Assembly (NCBI GenBank): GCA_910584055.1
Contig: CAJTZS010000056.1
Span: 1-22,259, forward strand
Origin: an uncultured Muribaculaceae bacterium
GTDB lineage: Bacteria; Bacteroidota; Bacteroidia; Bacteroidales; Muribaculaceae
Direction: 5' to 3'
DNA: 22,259 nt
In this document: positions 9,180 through 16,161 of the stretch, piece by piece
Position numbering within the stretch: the stretch's first letter is position 1
How the letters are laid out: the number at the start of each line of letters is the position of its first letter
Notes under the pieces: model-generated
Told to the model about the DNA's origin: nothing
The model's database searches: none
Seen by the model: only the letters and a program-made list of their open reading frames with translations
Position numbers and translations under genes: made by a program

Positions 9180-9213
9180 GATAATAATTTTAGAGCTATT
9201 GGCTTTAAAGCTG

Positions 9214-12200
9214 TTAGAATGTGCCGGTGATACCGAAACTGAAAGATTTGGAGAATCCGTAGGTAAGTGCGTCATTGGATTTTTTACCGGAATTCGTTGC
9301 CGTTTCGGGATCGATGGTTTTGCAATACTTTTTAAAAGGTGACCAGTAGAACAGGTTTTCACCGGAAAAATATACTCTCAGCTCCTTAAACACTTTCTTA
9401 AAGACGGGTAAGGTGTATCCCACAGTAAGGTTCTTCAGTCTCAGATAGCTCACATCCTGCAGATACCGGCTGTTGACATTTCCCAGAGGATTTTTCGAAC
9501 CATAGGCTGCATATGCACGCGGGCGAGGGAAATATGCGTCCCTGTTATCATCGCTCCATACGTTATCAAGGAAGTCTACAGGTATATAAGCGTTATATGG
9601 TCTGCAATACGGTCCCCAGAATGTGCGCGCCTCATTTCCGGGATACCAGTCGCATTTACCGATTCCCTGAAAGAAAGCGGAGATATCAATCCCTTTCCAT
9701 TCAATTGCACCACGGAAATTATAATTGAACCTCGGGGTGGAATTGCCTATGATCCTGCGGTCTCCGGGATTGTCGACAGTGCTTTCTCCCGGACTTATCA
9801 TCCCATCATTGTTCCTGTCGACAAAGCGTAAATCTCCGGCACGCACGCCGCGCCACGAGTCAGGACCCTGATTGTAATTATCGGAATAGACATATGCCGA
9901 TCCATCTATCCGGCTCATATACTCCAGAGCCTCCTCATCGGTCTGGAAAATTCCGTCCACATCATATCCCCATATCTCGCCGAGCACTTCACCTACATAA
10001 TGGTTTTTAAGAAGTCTGCCGGGATTGTCAAACTTGATGATTTTGGACTGATAGTCGCCGAGACCGGCCCCGATTGTATAATGGAAATTGGAACCAAGCA
10101 GGGTTATGTCGTCTATCCACGACACTCCTAGTTCAAAACCTTTTGTGCGGAGGTCTGCACAATTGGCCTTCGGCACGCTGGCACCGTAGGTTGCAGGCAG
10201 CTGGACACCGTTGGTAAGCATGTCCTTGGTATCACGGATATAGACATCGCCCATGAAATTAAGTCTGGAATTGAAGAAACTGAGATCAAGACCTAAATTG
10301 TATGTGGTGACTTTCTCCCATGTCAGATCGCTTGAGGGCGGCGCGGACACGGAGGAATAGGGCACATAGGTTGAGCCGTCAAATGTAAGGTTGCTCATCA
10401 GCTGGTTTGTGGAGACCTTTTGGATATAATCGTAATATCCGACCTGCTGATTTCCCAGTGTCCCTAACGAGAGACGGATCTTGCCGTTCGTCCACCATGA
10501 TGCGAGATTCTGCATGAACTTCTCCTCAGTGAATCTCCATCCCACGGAAGCAGAAGGGAAAAATCCCCATCTGCTCCCTTTGGCGAATCGGGAGGAGCCG
10601 TCATAGCGGCCTGACAATTCCACAAGATATTTACCTGCATAATCATAATTGACGCGGAAGAAATAGCCATAAGTCACAGAGTTGCGTATCTCATCCTTGA
10701 AATCTTTCACCTCGCCAGTGGCTATGTTCAATGTATTCACATCAGGACTCATGAGGTCCTGACGCTCTCCCTTAAAATAGAGATGCCGGTAGATCTCGCC
10801 GTTGAAACCTGCGGTGAGTGTCACGTGATGATCCCCGAACCTCGGATTATATGTGGCATACGCGTTGATGGTCTGGGTTATATTGTTGGTCATGCCTCGG
10901 GTGAACATATCCCAGCACATCGAGTCATCGGATCCGGTGATCCATCCTGTCTCACCGACAGTAGAGCTGTAGGGGACATTCACCCTGCGCATCTCATTAT
11001 TTATATTTCTGAAAAGATATGAATAGTCAGCGATTACAGAAAGATCCTTCAGAGGGGTGATCTCAATTTGGTTTTTCACAAGAAATTCTCGGTTCTGCAT
11101 CTTGTTCTTGTGTTTCCCATAATTGAAAAGTGCGTTATAGCCGTCGCCGACTTTAGCAGTACCGACTGTTATGAAATCCGATATGTTCCATAGGGAGGTG
11201 CCATCCGGATTCGTGGAAGGGAAAGATGCGAGTGCATGATTGCATGATCTATAGAAAAAATCATTTAGATCACTTGATCCTGTCCTTTCATAAGTTGATT
11301 CGAAAAATGAAGTATTGAGGCGGTATTTCAGCCAGTTGGTGATCTTCACGTCAAGTTTCGCACGGAGAGAATAGGATTTGAATTTGTCTTTCACTACATT
11401 CAGCATGCCATCCTGAAGATACGCCCTGCCGCTAACATAATAGTTCACCCTTTTTGACCCTCCAGTAATGGAAACATTATAATCCTGCATGGGCCTGTTC
11501 TTGCGGTAATAATGATCATACCAATTATAATTTGCGTAATAGCGCCAGTGGTTGTCTTGCTGCGCCACCGCCCAGGGGCGTTCCGGAGATTCCGATGCCT
11601 GACCCTGACGCATCCAGAGCTCGGCATAATCATATTCGTCATATGTAGTATAAGGTTGGCCGCTGTTTGCCTTGTAGAACATGTCGCTTATAAATGTTGA
11701 CATATATCCTGATGTTATGAAATCCCGCGAGGTGGTTTCGCGCATCCAGCCTGCCTTGAGATCGAAAGAAACCTTGGGAGCGGCATCCTCCTGACCGTTT
11801 TTTGTTGTAACGAGCACGACCCCGGCGGATGCCTTGGCACCATATATCGCGGCAGCTGACGCATCCTTAAGTATTGATACACTCTCTATGTCATTGGCAT
11901 TGATTCTGGCAAGATTCATCTCCACGCCGTCAACGAGAACCAAAGGAGACCCGCCGTTGATTGATGTGACGCCACGGATATTTAAACTTGCTCCGGCATC
12001 CGGACCTCCCGAATTCATTTTCAGGTTAAGTGATGGATCTGCACCCTGCAACGCAGTGGCGGCATTTCCTGTGGGACGGCCGTTTAGATCCTTCGCCTTA
12101 ACGACTGAAACCGCACCGGTGAGATTAACCTTTTTCTGCTGGCCATATCCGACTATCACTACCTCATTCAGCGAAGTGGCGGACTCTTTAAGGCTGACAT

Positions 12201-12771
12201 TGTATTCTCCGGCCTTTGTGACTGTCAGCAGCTTGGGCTGGTATCCGACATATGTGATTTCTATTATAGAACCCTTCTTGACATTCTTAAGAAGGAATCG
12301 GCCGTCAATATCGGTGGCGACTGCGTTCGCTGTGCCTTTGACTTTCACTGTCGCTCCAATAAGAGGCTCATGGTTGTCATCGAATACCATCCCGCTTATT
12401 TCCAGCTTCGAGGAGTGTTCCTCGGGAGATACGACCTCTCCCGGATTCACCGGTTTGGATTTATGATAAACGATCACGGAGTTGCCATGTTCGATCCGGT
12501 ATCCTAAATTGGTTGTTGAGAACAGCTTATCCAGAATACTCTTGTTTGATGCATTACGTACGTTTACAGAAACCTTCTTGTCCAGCTCCGGCAGATTGGA
12601 TTTATACAGAAAATGTAGATCCGATACTTTTTCAATCTCTTTCATCGCGTGTCTCAACGGAATATTTGAGAACGACACGGTTGTCTGCGCCAGAAGCACC
12701 CCCGCACAGAGTGTAATCATGCAGGCAAGCGCCTGGAAGCGTTTTAATGTAGGAAATATAGTGAAATTCAT
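9214..12771 (-). CDS. SusC/RagA-family TonB-dependent transporter with N-terminal STN signalling domain
   Basis: 1185 residues. Signal peptide about 1-28, then an STN (secretin/TonB N-terminal) domain at about 30-103, a carboxypeptidase-like regulatory beta domain at 123-197 (ISGMVFDDNHEPLIGATVKV), the TonB-box-like stretch EVVIVGYG (203-210), the plug at about 212-325 (NIRGVTSINGGSPLVLVDGV, ASAAAIYGAKASAGVVLVTT) and a 22-strand-type barrel ending FSFGITGTF. SusC proteins import oligosaccharides with TonB energy. The STN domain is present only in members that also signal across the envelope to a FecR-type anti-sigma; such an anti-sigma and an ECF sigma factor lie directly upstream, so this transporter probably controls its own locus. 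SusD follows 34 bp downstream. Confidence 0.95.
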   Translation of the reverse strand: MNFTIFPTLKRFQALACMITLCAGVLLAQTTVSFSNIPLRHAMKEIEKVSDLHFLYKSNLPELDKKVSVNVRNASNKSILDKLFSTTNLGYRIEHGNSVIVYHKSKPVNPGEVVSPEEHSSKLEISGMVFDDNHEPLIGATVKVKGTANAVATDIDGRFLLKNVKKGSIIEITYVGYQPKLLTVTKAGEYNVSLKESATSLNEVVIVGYGQQKKVNLTGAVSVVKAKDLNGRPTGNAATALQGADPSLNLKMNSGGPDAGASLNIRGVTSINGGSPLVLVDGVEMNLARINANDIESVSILKDASAAAIYGAKASAGVVLVTTKNGQEDAAPKVSFDLKAGWMRETTSRDFITSGYMSTFISDMFYKANSGQPYTTYDEYDYAELWMRQGQASESPERPWAVAQQDNHWRYYANYNWYDHYYRKNRPMQDYNVSITGGSKRVNYYVSGRAYLQDGMLNVVKDKFKSYSLRAKLDVKITNWLKYRLNTSFFESTYERTGSSDLNDFFYRSCNHALASFPSTNPDGTSLWNISDFITVGTAKVGDGYNALFNYGKHKNKMQNREFLVKNQIEITPLKDLSVIADYSYLFRNINNEMRRVNVPYSSTVGETGWITGSDDSMCWDMFTRGMTNNITQTINAYATYNPRFGDHHVTLTAGFNGEIYRHLYFKGERQDLMSPDVNTLNIATGEVKDFKDEIRNSVTYGYFFRVNYDYAGKYLVELSGRYDGSSRFAKGSRWGFFPSASVGWRFTEEKFMQNLASWWTNGKIRLSLGTLGNQQVGYYDYIQKVSTNQLMSNLTFDGSTYVPYSSVSAPPSSDLTWEKVTTYNLGLDLSFFNSRLNFMGDVYIRDTKDMLTNGVQLPATYGASVPKANCADLRTKGFELGVSWIDDITLLGSNFHYTIGAGLGDYQSKIIKFDNPGRLLKNHYVGEVLGEIWGYDVDGIFQTDEEALEYMSRIDGSAYVYSDNYNQGPDSWRGVRAGDLRFVDRNNDGMISPGESTVDNPGDRRIIGNSTPRFNYNFRGAIEWKGIDISAFFQGIGKCDWYPGNEARTFWGPYCRPYNAYIPVDFLDNVWSDDNRDAYFPRPRAYAAYGSKNPLGNVNSRYLQDVSYLRLKNLTVGYTLPVFKKVFKELRVYFSGENLFYWSPFKKYCKTIDPETATNSGKKSNDALTYGFSKSFSFGITGTF

Positions 12772-12820
12772 TTTAGATAGTTCGAAAGTTAATAATTTAA
12801 GATTTTAACGACTTCTTAGG

Positions 12821-13231
12821 TCATTCAACCACATTGATTTTACGGCCGATTTCTATTTTCCGGAAGTCATAATGTGGATATTCGAGTCGTCCGAAGAAAT
12901 AGAGGGTCACTTCTCCCGGTTTTGTGAGTGTGATTTCCTGTGAAACGCAGACCTGGGAATCGTCGAAATCCTGAAAATCAGCTTTCATATCGGATTCTGT
13001 AAACCACCATGAGGTGTACCACCAATAGGAAGCCTTTCTCAGATCGCCGGTTCCGGGAGAGATTCGTGATATCCTGCAGATCACGACATCACCGACATGA
13101 TAGATTTCTTTGTCCGGAGTAATGGTTATCTGTCCGAAGGAAGGGAATTCCTCCTGATCATCCTTACAGCCACCAAGTCCCAAGACAAGCATTGCCGCGA
13201 CGAGGACAATGGAAAAACAGTTTTTAAGCAT
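12821..13231 (-). CDS. Small surface-type lipoprotein of unknown function
   Basis: 136 residues from the start at 13231 (MLKNCFS...); a start at 13258 would add nine residues before the signal peptide. The signal peptide ends in a lipobox LGGC with Cys22, followed by an acidic stretch (KDDQEEFP), a pattern often seen on exported Bacteroidales lipoproteins. The mature part has short beta-type segments (ITITPDKEIYHVGDVVICRI, EVTLYFFGRL) suggesting a small Ig-like fold, and a striking aromatic patch at 70-77 (WWYTSWWF). I recognise no named family. It lies between the anti-sigma gene and susC in the same operon, so it may be a ligand-binding or SusC-associated surface protein; that role is inference. 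Confidence 0.7.
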   Translation of the reverse strand: MLKNCFSIVLVAAMLVLGLGGCKDDQEEFPSFGQITITPDKEIYHVGDVVICRISRISPGTGDLRKASYWWYTSWWFTESDMKADFQDFDDSQVCVSQEITLTKPGEVTLYFFGRLEYPHYDFRKIEIGRKINVVE

Positions 13232-13324
13232 GATATTAAGTTTTAAATGAATATTCATATGTGTTTTGATGTAGAAGTGTACGTCAGAAGATGGATTGCC
13301 TCATTCTGACAGGCATTGAGAATA

Positions 13325-14341
13325 TCATGGTTCCTTGAAGAAGGAAATCGTAGAGTCTGATTCTATTACATACCGTGAACCGGTTGCCAGTGAAAAAATC
13401 CGAAGAGTCTCGTCAAGATCCTTTTTTGCGATACTTCCGGAGAGTCTTACATCGCGCAGGGAAGGCGACAGGATGTCGATCTTAACGCCATATCGACGTG
13501 ACACAGCCTTGAGTATCCGGTCAAAACACTCGTTATCGAAGCGGTCATCTCCGTTTGCCCAGCCGTCATAGTCCCTTATATCCACCATCGAGGATTGGAG
13601 ATATTTTGATCTCTTGTCGTATGATACCTTGGTCCCGGGTTTCATTTTAACGGCCTGCTTCAAAGTAGTGGCAGTGATTGACCCTTCCCTCAGCACGACC
13701 GTTATCTCATTTTCATCAGGATACCCTTTAACATTGAATGCTGTGCCGTGACATTCAACCTGCAAACCGTCACAGTTGACAATGAACGGGTGTTCGGGAT
13801 CGGTTTCGATATCAAACATCGCTTCTCCTTTCAAGTCAAGCACACGCTGTTTACTCTTAGGATCATAGCGGAAGGATATGTCCGAGAGGTGATTAAGCCT
13901 GACGGTGCTTCCGTCGGGAAGGGTAGCGGTGGATCTCTCTCCGATATCGGTGGCAACCTTGAATTCCTTATAATCTCTTGATTGGTCTACAATGTTGTAG
14001 ATAAACATTCCGCAGAGTGCCATCATGGCTACTATTGAAGCGGCAAAACCATATTTCCATATTTTAATGTTTGCCGTAGAAGCGGCATGTTTGCCCATCG
14101 GAATAGGAACACATTCATTTTCTGACGTGACTCCAATACCATTTTCTGCAATATATCTGTTAAACCTTTGCCTGACATTTGTTTCAATATATGGGCTGCA
14201 ATTCTCGATTTGTTCGCTTATCCAATGATAAACCTGCATGTCGTTTTCAAGCCACATGTCAACCTGCGCCTGCTCTGTGAAAGAGGCGCTTTTATCGAGA
14301 CACTTTCTGATGAGTTGCCTTATTTCTTTATTGTCTTTCAT
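13325..14341 (-). CDS. FecR-family anti-sigma factor (membrane-spanning)
   Basis: 338 residues. The cytoplasmic N-terminal part (1-90) would bind the sigma factor. One transmembrane helix spans about 97-117 (YGFAASIVAMMALCGMFIYN). The periplasmic FecR domain runs from about 125 to 225, with ERSTATLPDGSTVRLNHLSD and KGEAMFDIE as the standard signatures, and a C-terminal DUF4974-type STN-like domain at about 267-335 (FDNECFDRILKAVSRRYGVK). In this family the periplasmic part receives the signal from the STN domain of a SusC-type transporter, after which sigma is released. The gene lies 45 bp downstream of the ECF sigma gene and upstream of susC, the expected order. Confidence 0.95.
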   Translation of the reverse strand: MKDNKEIRQLIRKCLDKSASFTEQAQVDMWLENDMQVYHWISEQIENCSPYIETNVRQRFNRYIAENGIGVTSENECVPIPMGKHAASTANIKIWKYGFAASIVAMMALCGMFIYNIVDQSRDYKEFKVATDIGERSTATLPDGSTVRLNHLSDISFRYDPKSKQRVLDLKGEAMFDIETDPEHPFIVNCDGLQVECHGTAFNVKGYPDENEITVVLREGSITATTLKQAVKMKPGTKVSYDKRSKYLQSSMVDIRDYDGWANGDDRFDNECFDRILKAVSRRYGVKIDILSPSLRDVRLSGSIAKKDLDETLRIFSLATGSRYVIESDSTISFFKEP

Positions 14342-14386
14342 TCAGGATTGTGATTTGACTTTAATTAATTGCTGTTAGCTGTTTTT

Positions 14387-14962
14387 TCATGGCTTGTCGC
14401 CCGGAAAGTTTCCAATGATGTTGTATCTCCGTTTTAACTCTTGCCTGAGAAACTTCAGCGCCAACGACAGGTGCGTTTCCACCGTACTGAGGGAGATGCC
14501 GAGGGATTGCGCTATCTGCTTGTTTGGCATGCATTCCATACGACTCATTATAAACACCCTCTGCCGCATTGGCGGCAATTCGGAAATTAGTGTTGATAAA
14601 TATGTGTTCAGGAATGTCGTGTCGATCTCGTCCTGTGTAGTATAATCCAGCGTTGATTCACCCTTTAGATAGTTGAGATAGATGTATTCTGTCGTATCAT
14701 GTTTCAAATAATTCAGAAGAGTGGTGTATGCCATAGAAATCAGATAGTTCTTTAGTGTGCCTTTATCATGGATAGAGTCTATTCTTTCCCATAATTTCAG
14801 AAACACTATTTGGGTGATTTCTTCTGCAATATAGTCGTTTCCATGCGATAATTTCATAATGAAATTATAAATTCGCCCGCTATATTGAGCATAAATCGGC
14901 TCAAAAAGCTCTAAATATTTGGAGTGAGCATGAGTTTTATGGTATTCTTTTTTAGGGCTCAT
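14387..14962 (-). CDS. ECF RNA polymerase sigma factor (Bacteroides-type sigma-70)
   Basis: 191 residues. Sigma region 2 spans about 18-85 (NFIMKLSHGNDYIAEEITQ, VFLKLWERID) and region 4 about 120-178, with LPPMRQRVFIMSRMECMPNK and the helix-turn-helix KQIAQSLGISLSTVETHLS at 148-166. It should drive the susC operon when freed from the FecR-like anti-sigma encoded next to it. In Bacteroides such sigma/anti-sigma pairs commonly control loci for host mucin-type glycans, a general association rather than proof here. Nothing suggests damage. No Bacteroides -33/-7 promoter (TTG and TAnnTTTG) was found on its strand upstream. Confidence 0.95.
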   Translation of the reverse strand: MSPKKEYHKTHAHSKYLELFEPIYAQYSGRIYNFIMKLSHGNDYIAEEITQIVFLKLWERIDSIHDKGTLKNYLISMAYTTLLNYLKHDTTEYIYLNYLKGESTLDYTTQDEIDTTFLNTYLSTLISELPPMRQRVFIMSRMECMPNKQIAQSLGISLSTVETHLSLALKFLRQELKRRYNIIGNFPGDKP

Positions 14963-15329
14963 ATAAGCGAGTATAATGAATGCAAAGTTCTTGAAAAGTT
15001 AGAACGAGTCTAAAATTTCTTAGAGAGTCATACATTTGTACTTTTAGGTTACTTCTTTTACAGGTTATACAATTGTTAACATTAAAAACCGCTAACGTCT
15101 GTTAAAATATTTAACAAATATTAAGATATATTTACTCACTTGGAAAGGTTGAGAATTAAGGTATGGCTGTGTTACAAAAATTATTCCCGTCTATATCCTA
15201 TGCAAATTCCGGTTTATCGGTCAGTTCTTTTCTTCCCGACTGCCTGTCGTGGAGCGACATTACGGCCTATAAACCGCGAACAGAGTGAACGCAGTGAAAT
15301 CCGTGCGCGGAAGATGATCTCCTACTATC

Positions 15330-15376
15330 CCAACCCTGTTGCGTCAGCGGCATCGCCGCTGACGCAACAGGGTTGG
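15330..15376 (+). terminator. 22-bp perfect hairpin with T-rich tail
   Basis: Arms 15330-15351 and 15355-15376 are exactly complementary with a 3-nt loop (atc), and TTTTATTAT follows on the plus strand. This has the form of a very strong plus-strand intrinsic terminator, yet no plus-strand gene precedes it. It may end a non-coding transcript or insulate the downstream operon, or simply be part of the repeat element around it. Confidence 0.55.
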
Positions 15377-15394
15377 TTTTATTATAGGGGGTTG

Positions 15395-15430
15395 ACCGCG
15401 TACACCCGACGAAAGGAGGGTGTACGCGGT
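15395..15430. repeat. 13-bp hairpin
   Basis: accgcgtacaccc (15395-15407) pairs perfectly with gggtgtacgcggt (15418-15430), loop 10 nt. After one mismatch the stem could extend by two further pairs. It lies inside the 214-bp inverted-repeat element, 18 bp after the 22-bp hairpin. Confidence 0.7.
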
Positions 15431-15478
15431 TAATACGCCGTTATGTCGCTCCGCGACAACCGCGAATCCTCTACATAC

Positions 15479-15544
15479 ACAATAAAGGACCCACGTTTAA
15501 GCCGCGTAAATATTTACGCGGCTTAAACGTGGGTCCTTTATTGT
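15479..15544. repeat. 66-bp perfect palindrome without spacer
   Basis: Positions 15479-15511 are the exact reverse complement of 15512-15544, checked base by base: 33-bp arms, no loop, central dinucleotide TA, first mismatch just outside (15478/15545). The outer end is A/T-rich (acaataaagg) and the inner part GC-rich (cacgtttaagccgcg). As RNA it would be a terminator-grade hairpin on either strand; as DNA it could extrude a cruciform. Confidence 0.9.
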
Positions 15545-15595
15545 TGTTTCAAATTATGAGTTTAGTTATATTGTTGATTAGCAAATATCTATAAA

Positions 15596-15642
15596 AATTA
15601 ATAATTAAGTATCTCTTGACAAGAGATACTTAATTATTAATT
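15596..15642. repeat. 47-bp palindrome, copy 1 of a repeated 29-bp dyad
   Basis: 23-bp perfect arms (15596-15618 and 15620-15642) around a single central A. The core 15605-15633, ttaagtatctcttg/A/caagagatacttaa, recurs exactly at 15871-15899 except for the central base. The A/T-rich outer part belongs to this copy only. Confidence 0.85.
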
Positions 15643-15745
15643 GCAAAATTACTAAAAATATTTTATATACACGAAAAATAAGCTAAAAAATTATTGAATT
15701 ACATGAGAATATAGCCTGTTTTGAAAACCATCTTAAACTCTGCGT

Positions 15746-15800
15746 CTATCCCTACAGCCGGATGGGGAGCGATTGTTGCTTGCAACGGTCGCACGGATAG
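15746..15800. other. GC-richer island able to fold into a multi-helix structure
   Basis: In AT-rich surroundings, ctatcc (15746-15751) can pair with ggatag (15795-15800), enclosing a 10-bp stem (15769-15778 with 15783-15792, two G-U pairs, tetraloop cttg). A competing 4-bp hairpin is possible at 15748-15763. It sits between the two copies of the 29-bp dyad. It could be a small structured RNA or leader; I match it to no known riboswitch or RNA family. Confidence 0.3.
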
Positions 15801-15835
15801 CAAGGGCATATTATTAAAATATATAGCTATGAAAA

Positions 15836-15969
15836 ATATAATATATTGAATATTAGATAATTGCCTTCATTTAAGTATCTCTTGTCAAGAGATACTTAAG
15901 ATTTTGGAATGTAGTCGATGAAAAGATGCATTCCTGACAGGTAAATATAAAACATTCAATATATAATAT
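15836..15969. repeat. 16-bp inverted repeat, right arm covering a start codon
   Basis: 15836-15851 and 15954-15969 are inverted copies matching at 15 of 16 positions, 102 bp apart, and they enclose the second 29-bp dyad. The right arm includes the A and T of the ATG at 15968. Both arms are very AT-rich, so chance is a real possibility. Confidence 0.4.
15871..15899. repeat. 29-bp dyad, copy 2
   Basis: 14-bp perfect arms (15871-15884, 15886-15899) around a central T. The arms equal the core of the 47-bp palindrome at 15596-15642. It lies 68 bp upstream of the 62-residue peptide gene, a suitable place for an operator or a 5'-leader hairpin. No T run follows. Confidence 0.8.
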
Positions 15970-16156
15970 GGAAAAGAAAAAGATTTATTTGGCTCCGGAT
16001 CTGGAGATGATGTCAGTGGAGCTTGAAAGCTCCATCTGCTCCGGCTCTGTGGATATCACTAACCCTGAAGGGAAGCAGAATGGCGAGATTGAGGATCAAA
16101 AAGTTAATACGGATTTTGATTTCACTCCGACTGATGAGTGGAAGGAAGTAAAGTAG
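15968..16156 (+). CDS. Small Cys-containing peptide with Bacteroidales 'YxxPxxE' N terminus
   Basis: 62 residues, no signal peptide or membrane segment. The N-terminal half, KKIYLAPDLEMMSVELESSICSGS, follows a pattern I have seen in many short Bacteroidales proteins: Lys-rich start, Y-x-x-P-x-x-E, alternating acidic/hydrophobic residues, then a Cys followed by Gly/Ser (Cys24 here). The C-terminal half is acidic, polar and probably disordered. It ends 5 bp before the PI-PLC-like lipoprotein start, so both are co-transcribed and perhaps translationally coupled. A leader-plus-core layout with one Cys near the boundary recalls ribosomally made modified peptides, but no modifying enzyme lies in the window, so a role as a small accessory or signal peptide is equally possible. 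Confidence 0.75.
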   Translation: MEKKKIYLAPDLEMMSVELESSICSGSVDITNPEGKQNGEIEDQKVNTDFDFTPTDEWKEVK

Positions 16157-16161
16157 GCACT

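Larger units (their letters stand above)
15245..15458. repeat. 214-bp element with imperfect 34-bp terminal inverted repeats
   Basis: The left arm (15245-15278) and right arm (15425-15458) are complementary at 30 of 34 positions by hand alignment, mismatching only at arm positions 6, 17, 23 and 27. They enclose two independent hairpins. Each outer tip is itself a small dyad (tgtcg...cgaca). No coding capacity and no flanking target duplication was seen. It resembles a small non-autonomous mobile or REP-like element, or the template for a highly structured RNA. The right arm overlaps the second internal hairpin, so the two pairings exclude each other. Confidence 0.6.
14963..15967. other. Gene-free divergent intergenic region rich in dyad repeats
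   Basis: About 1 kb separates the minus-strand sigma operon from the plus-strand lipoprotein operon. Open frames here are short and run through palindromes, so I call no gene. Both operons must start from within it. By eye the composition switches sharply: AT-rich at 15000-15140, GC-richer at 15240-15540, AT-rich again to 15967 except for an island near 15741-15808. A short 7-bp inverted repeat (tgttaaa 15100-15106, tttaaca 15110-15116) lies about 140 bp upstream of the sigma gene and could be an operator, weakly supported. Confidence 0.6.

Noticed and set aside
9180..9362. Upstream extension of the SusD N-terminal frame
   Set aside because: It overlaps the end of susC and would place about 60 non-signal residues ahead of a clear lipoprotein signal peptide.
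11834..12466. 210-codon plus-strand frame opposite susC
   Set aside because: Antisense to the highly conserved plug and regulatory domains of SusC; no features of its own.
13283..13310. 7-bp inverted repeat (gtcagaa/ttctgac) between the anti-sigma and small lipoprotein genes
   Set aside because: Short stem, 14-nt loop, a competing pairing nearby and no U run; too weak to call a terminator or operator.
15031..15038. TACATTTG, a match to the Bacteroides -7 element on the plus strand
   Set aside because: No -33 TTG element at the right distance, and no plus-strand gene follows within 900 bp.
15140..15433. 97-codon plus-strand open frame in the intergenic region
   Set aside because: It runs straight through the 22-bp and 13-bp hairpins and has no signal peptide, domain or conserved-looking composition.
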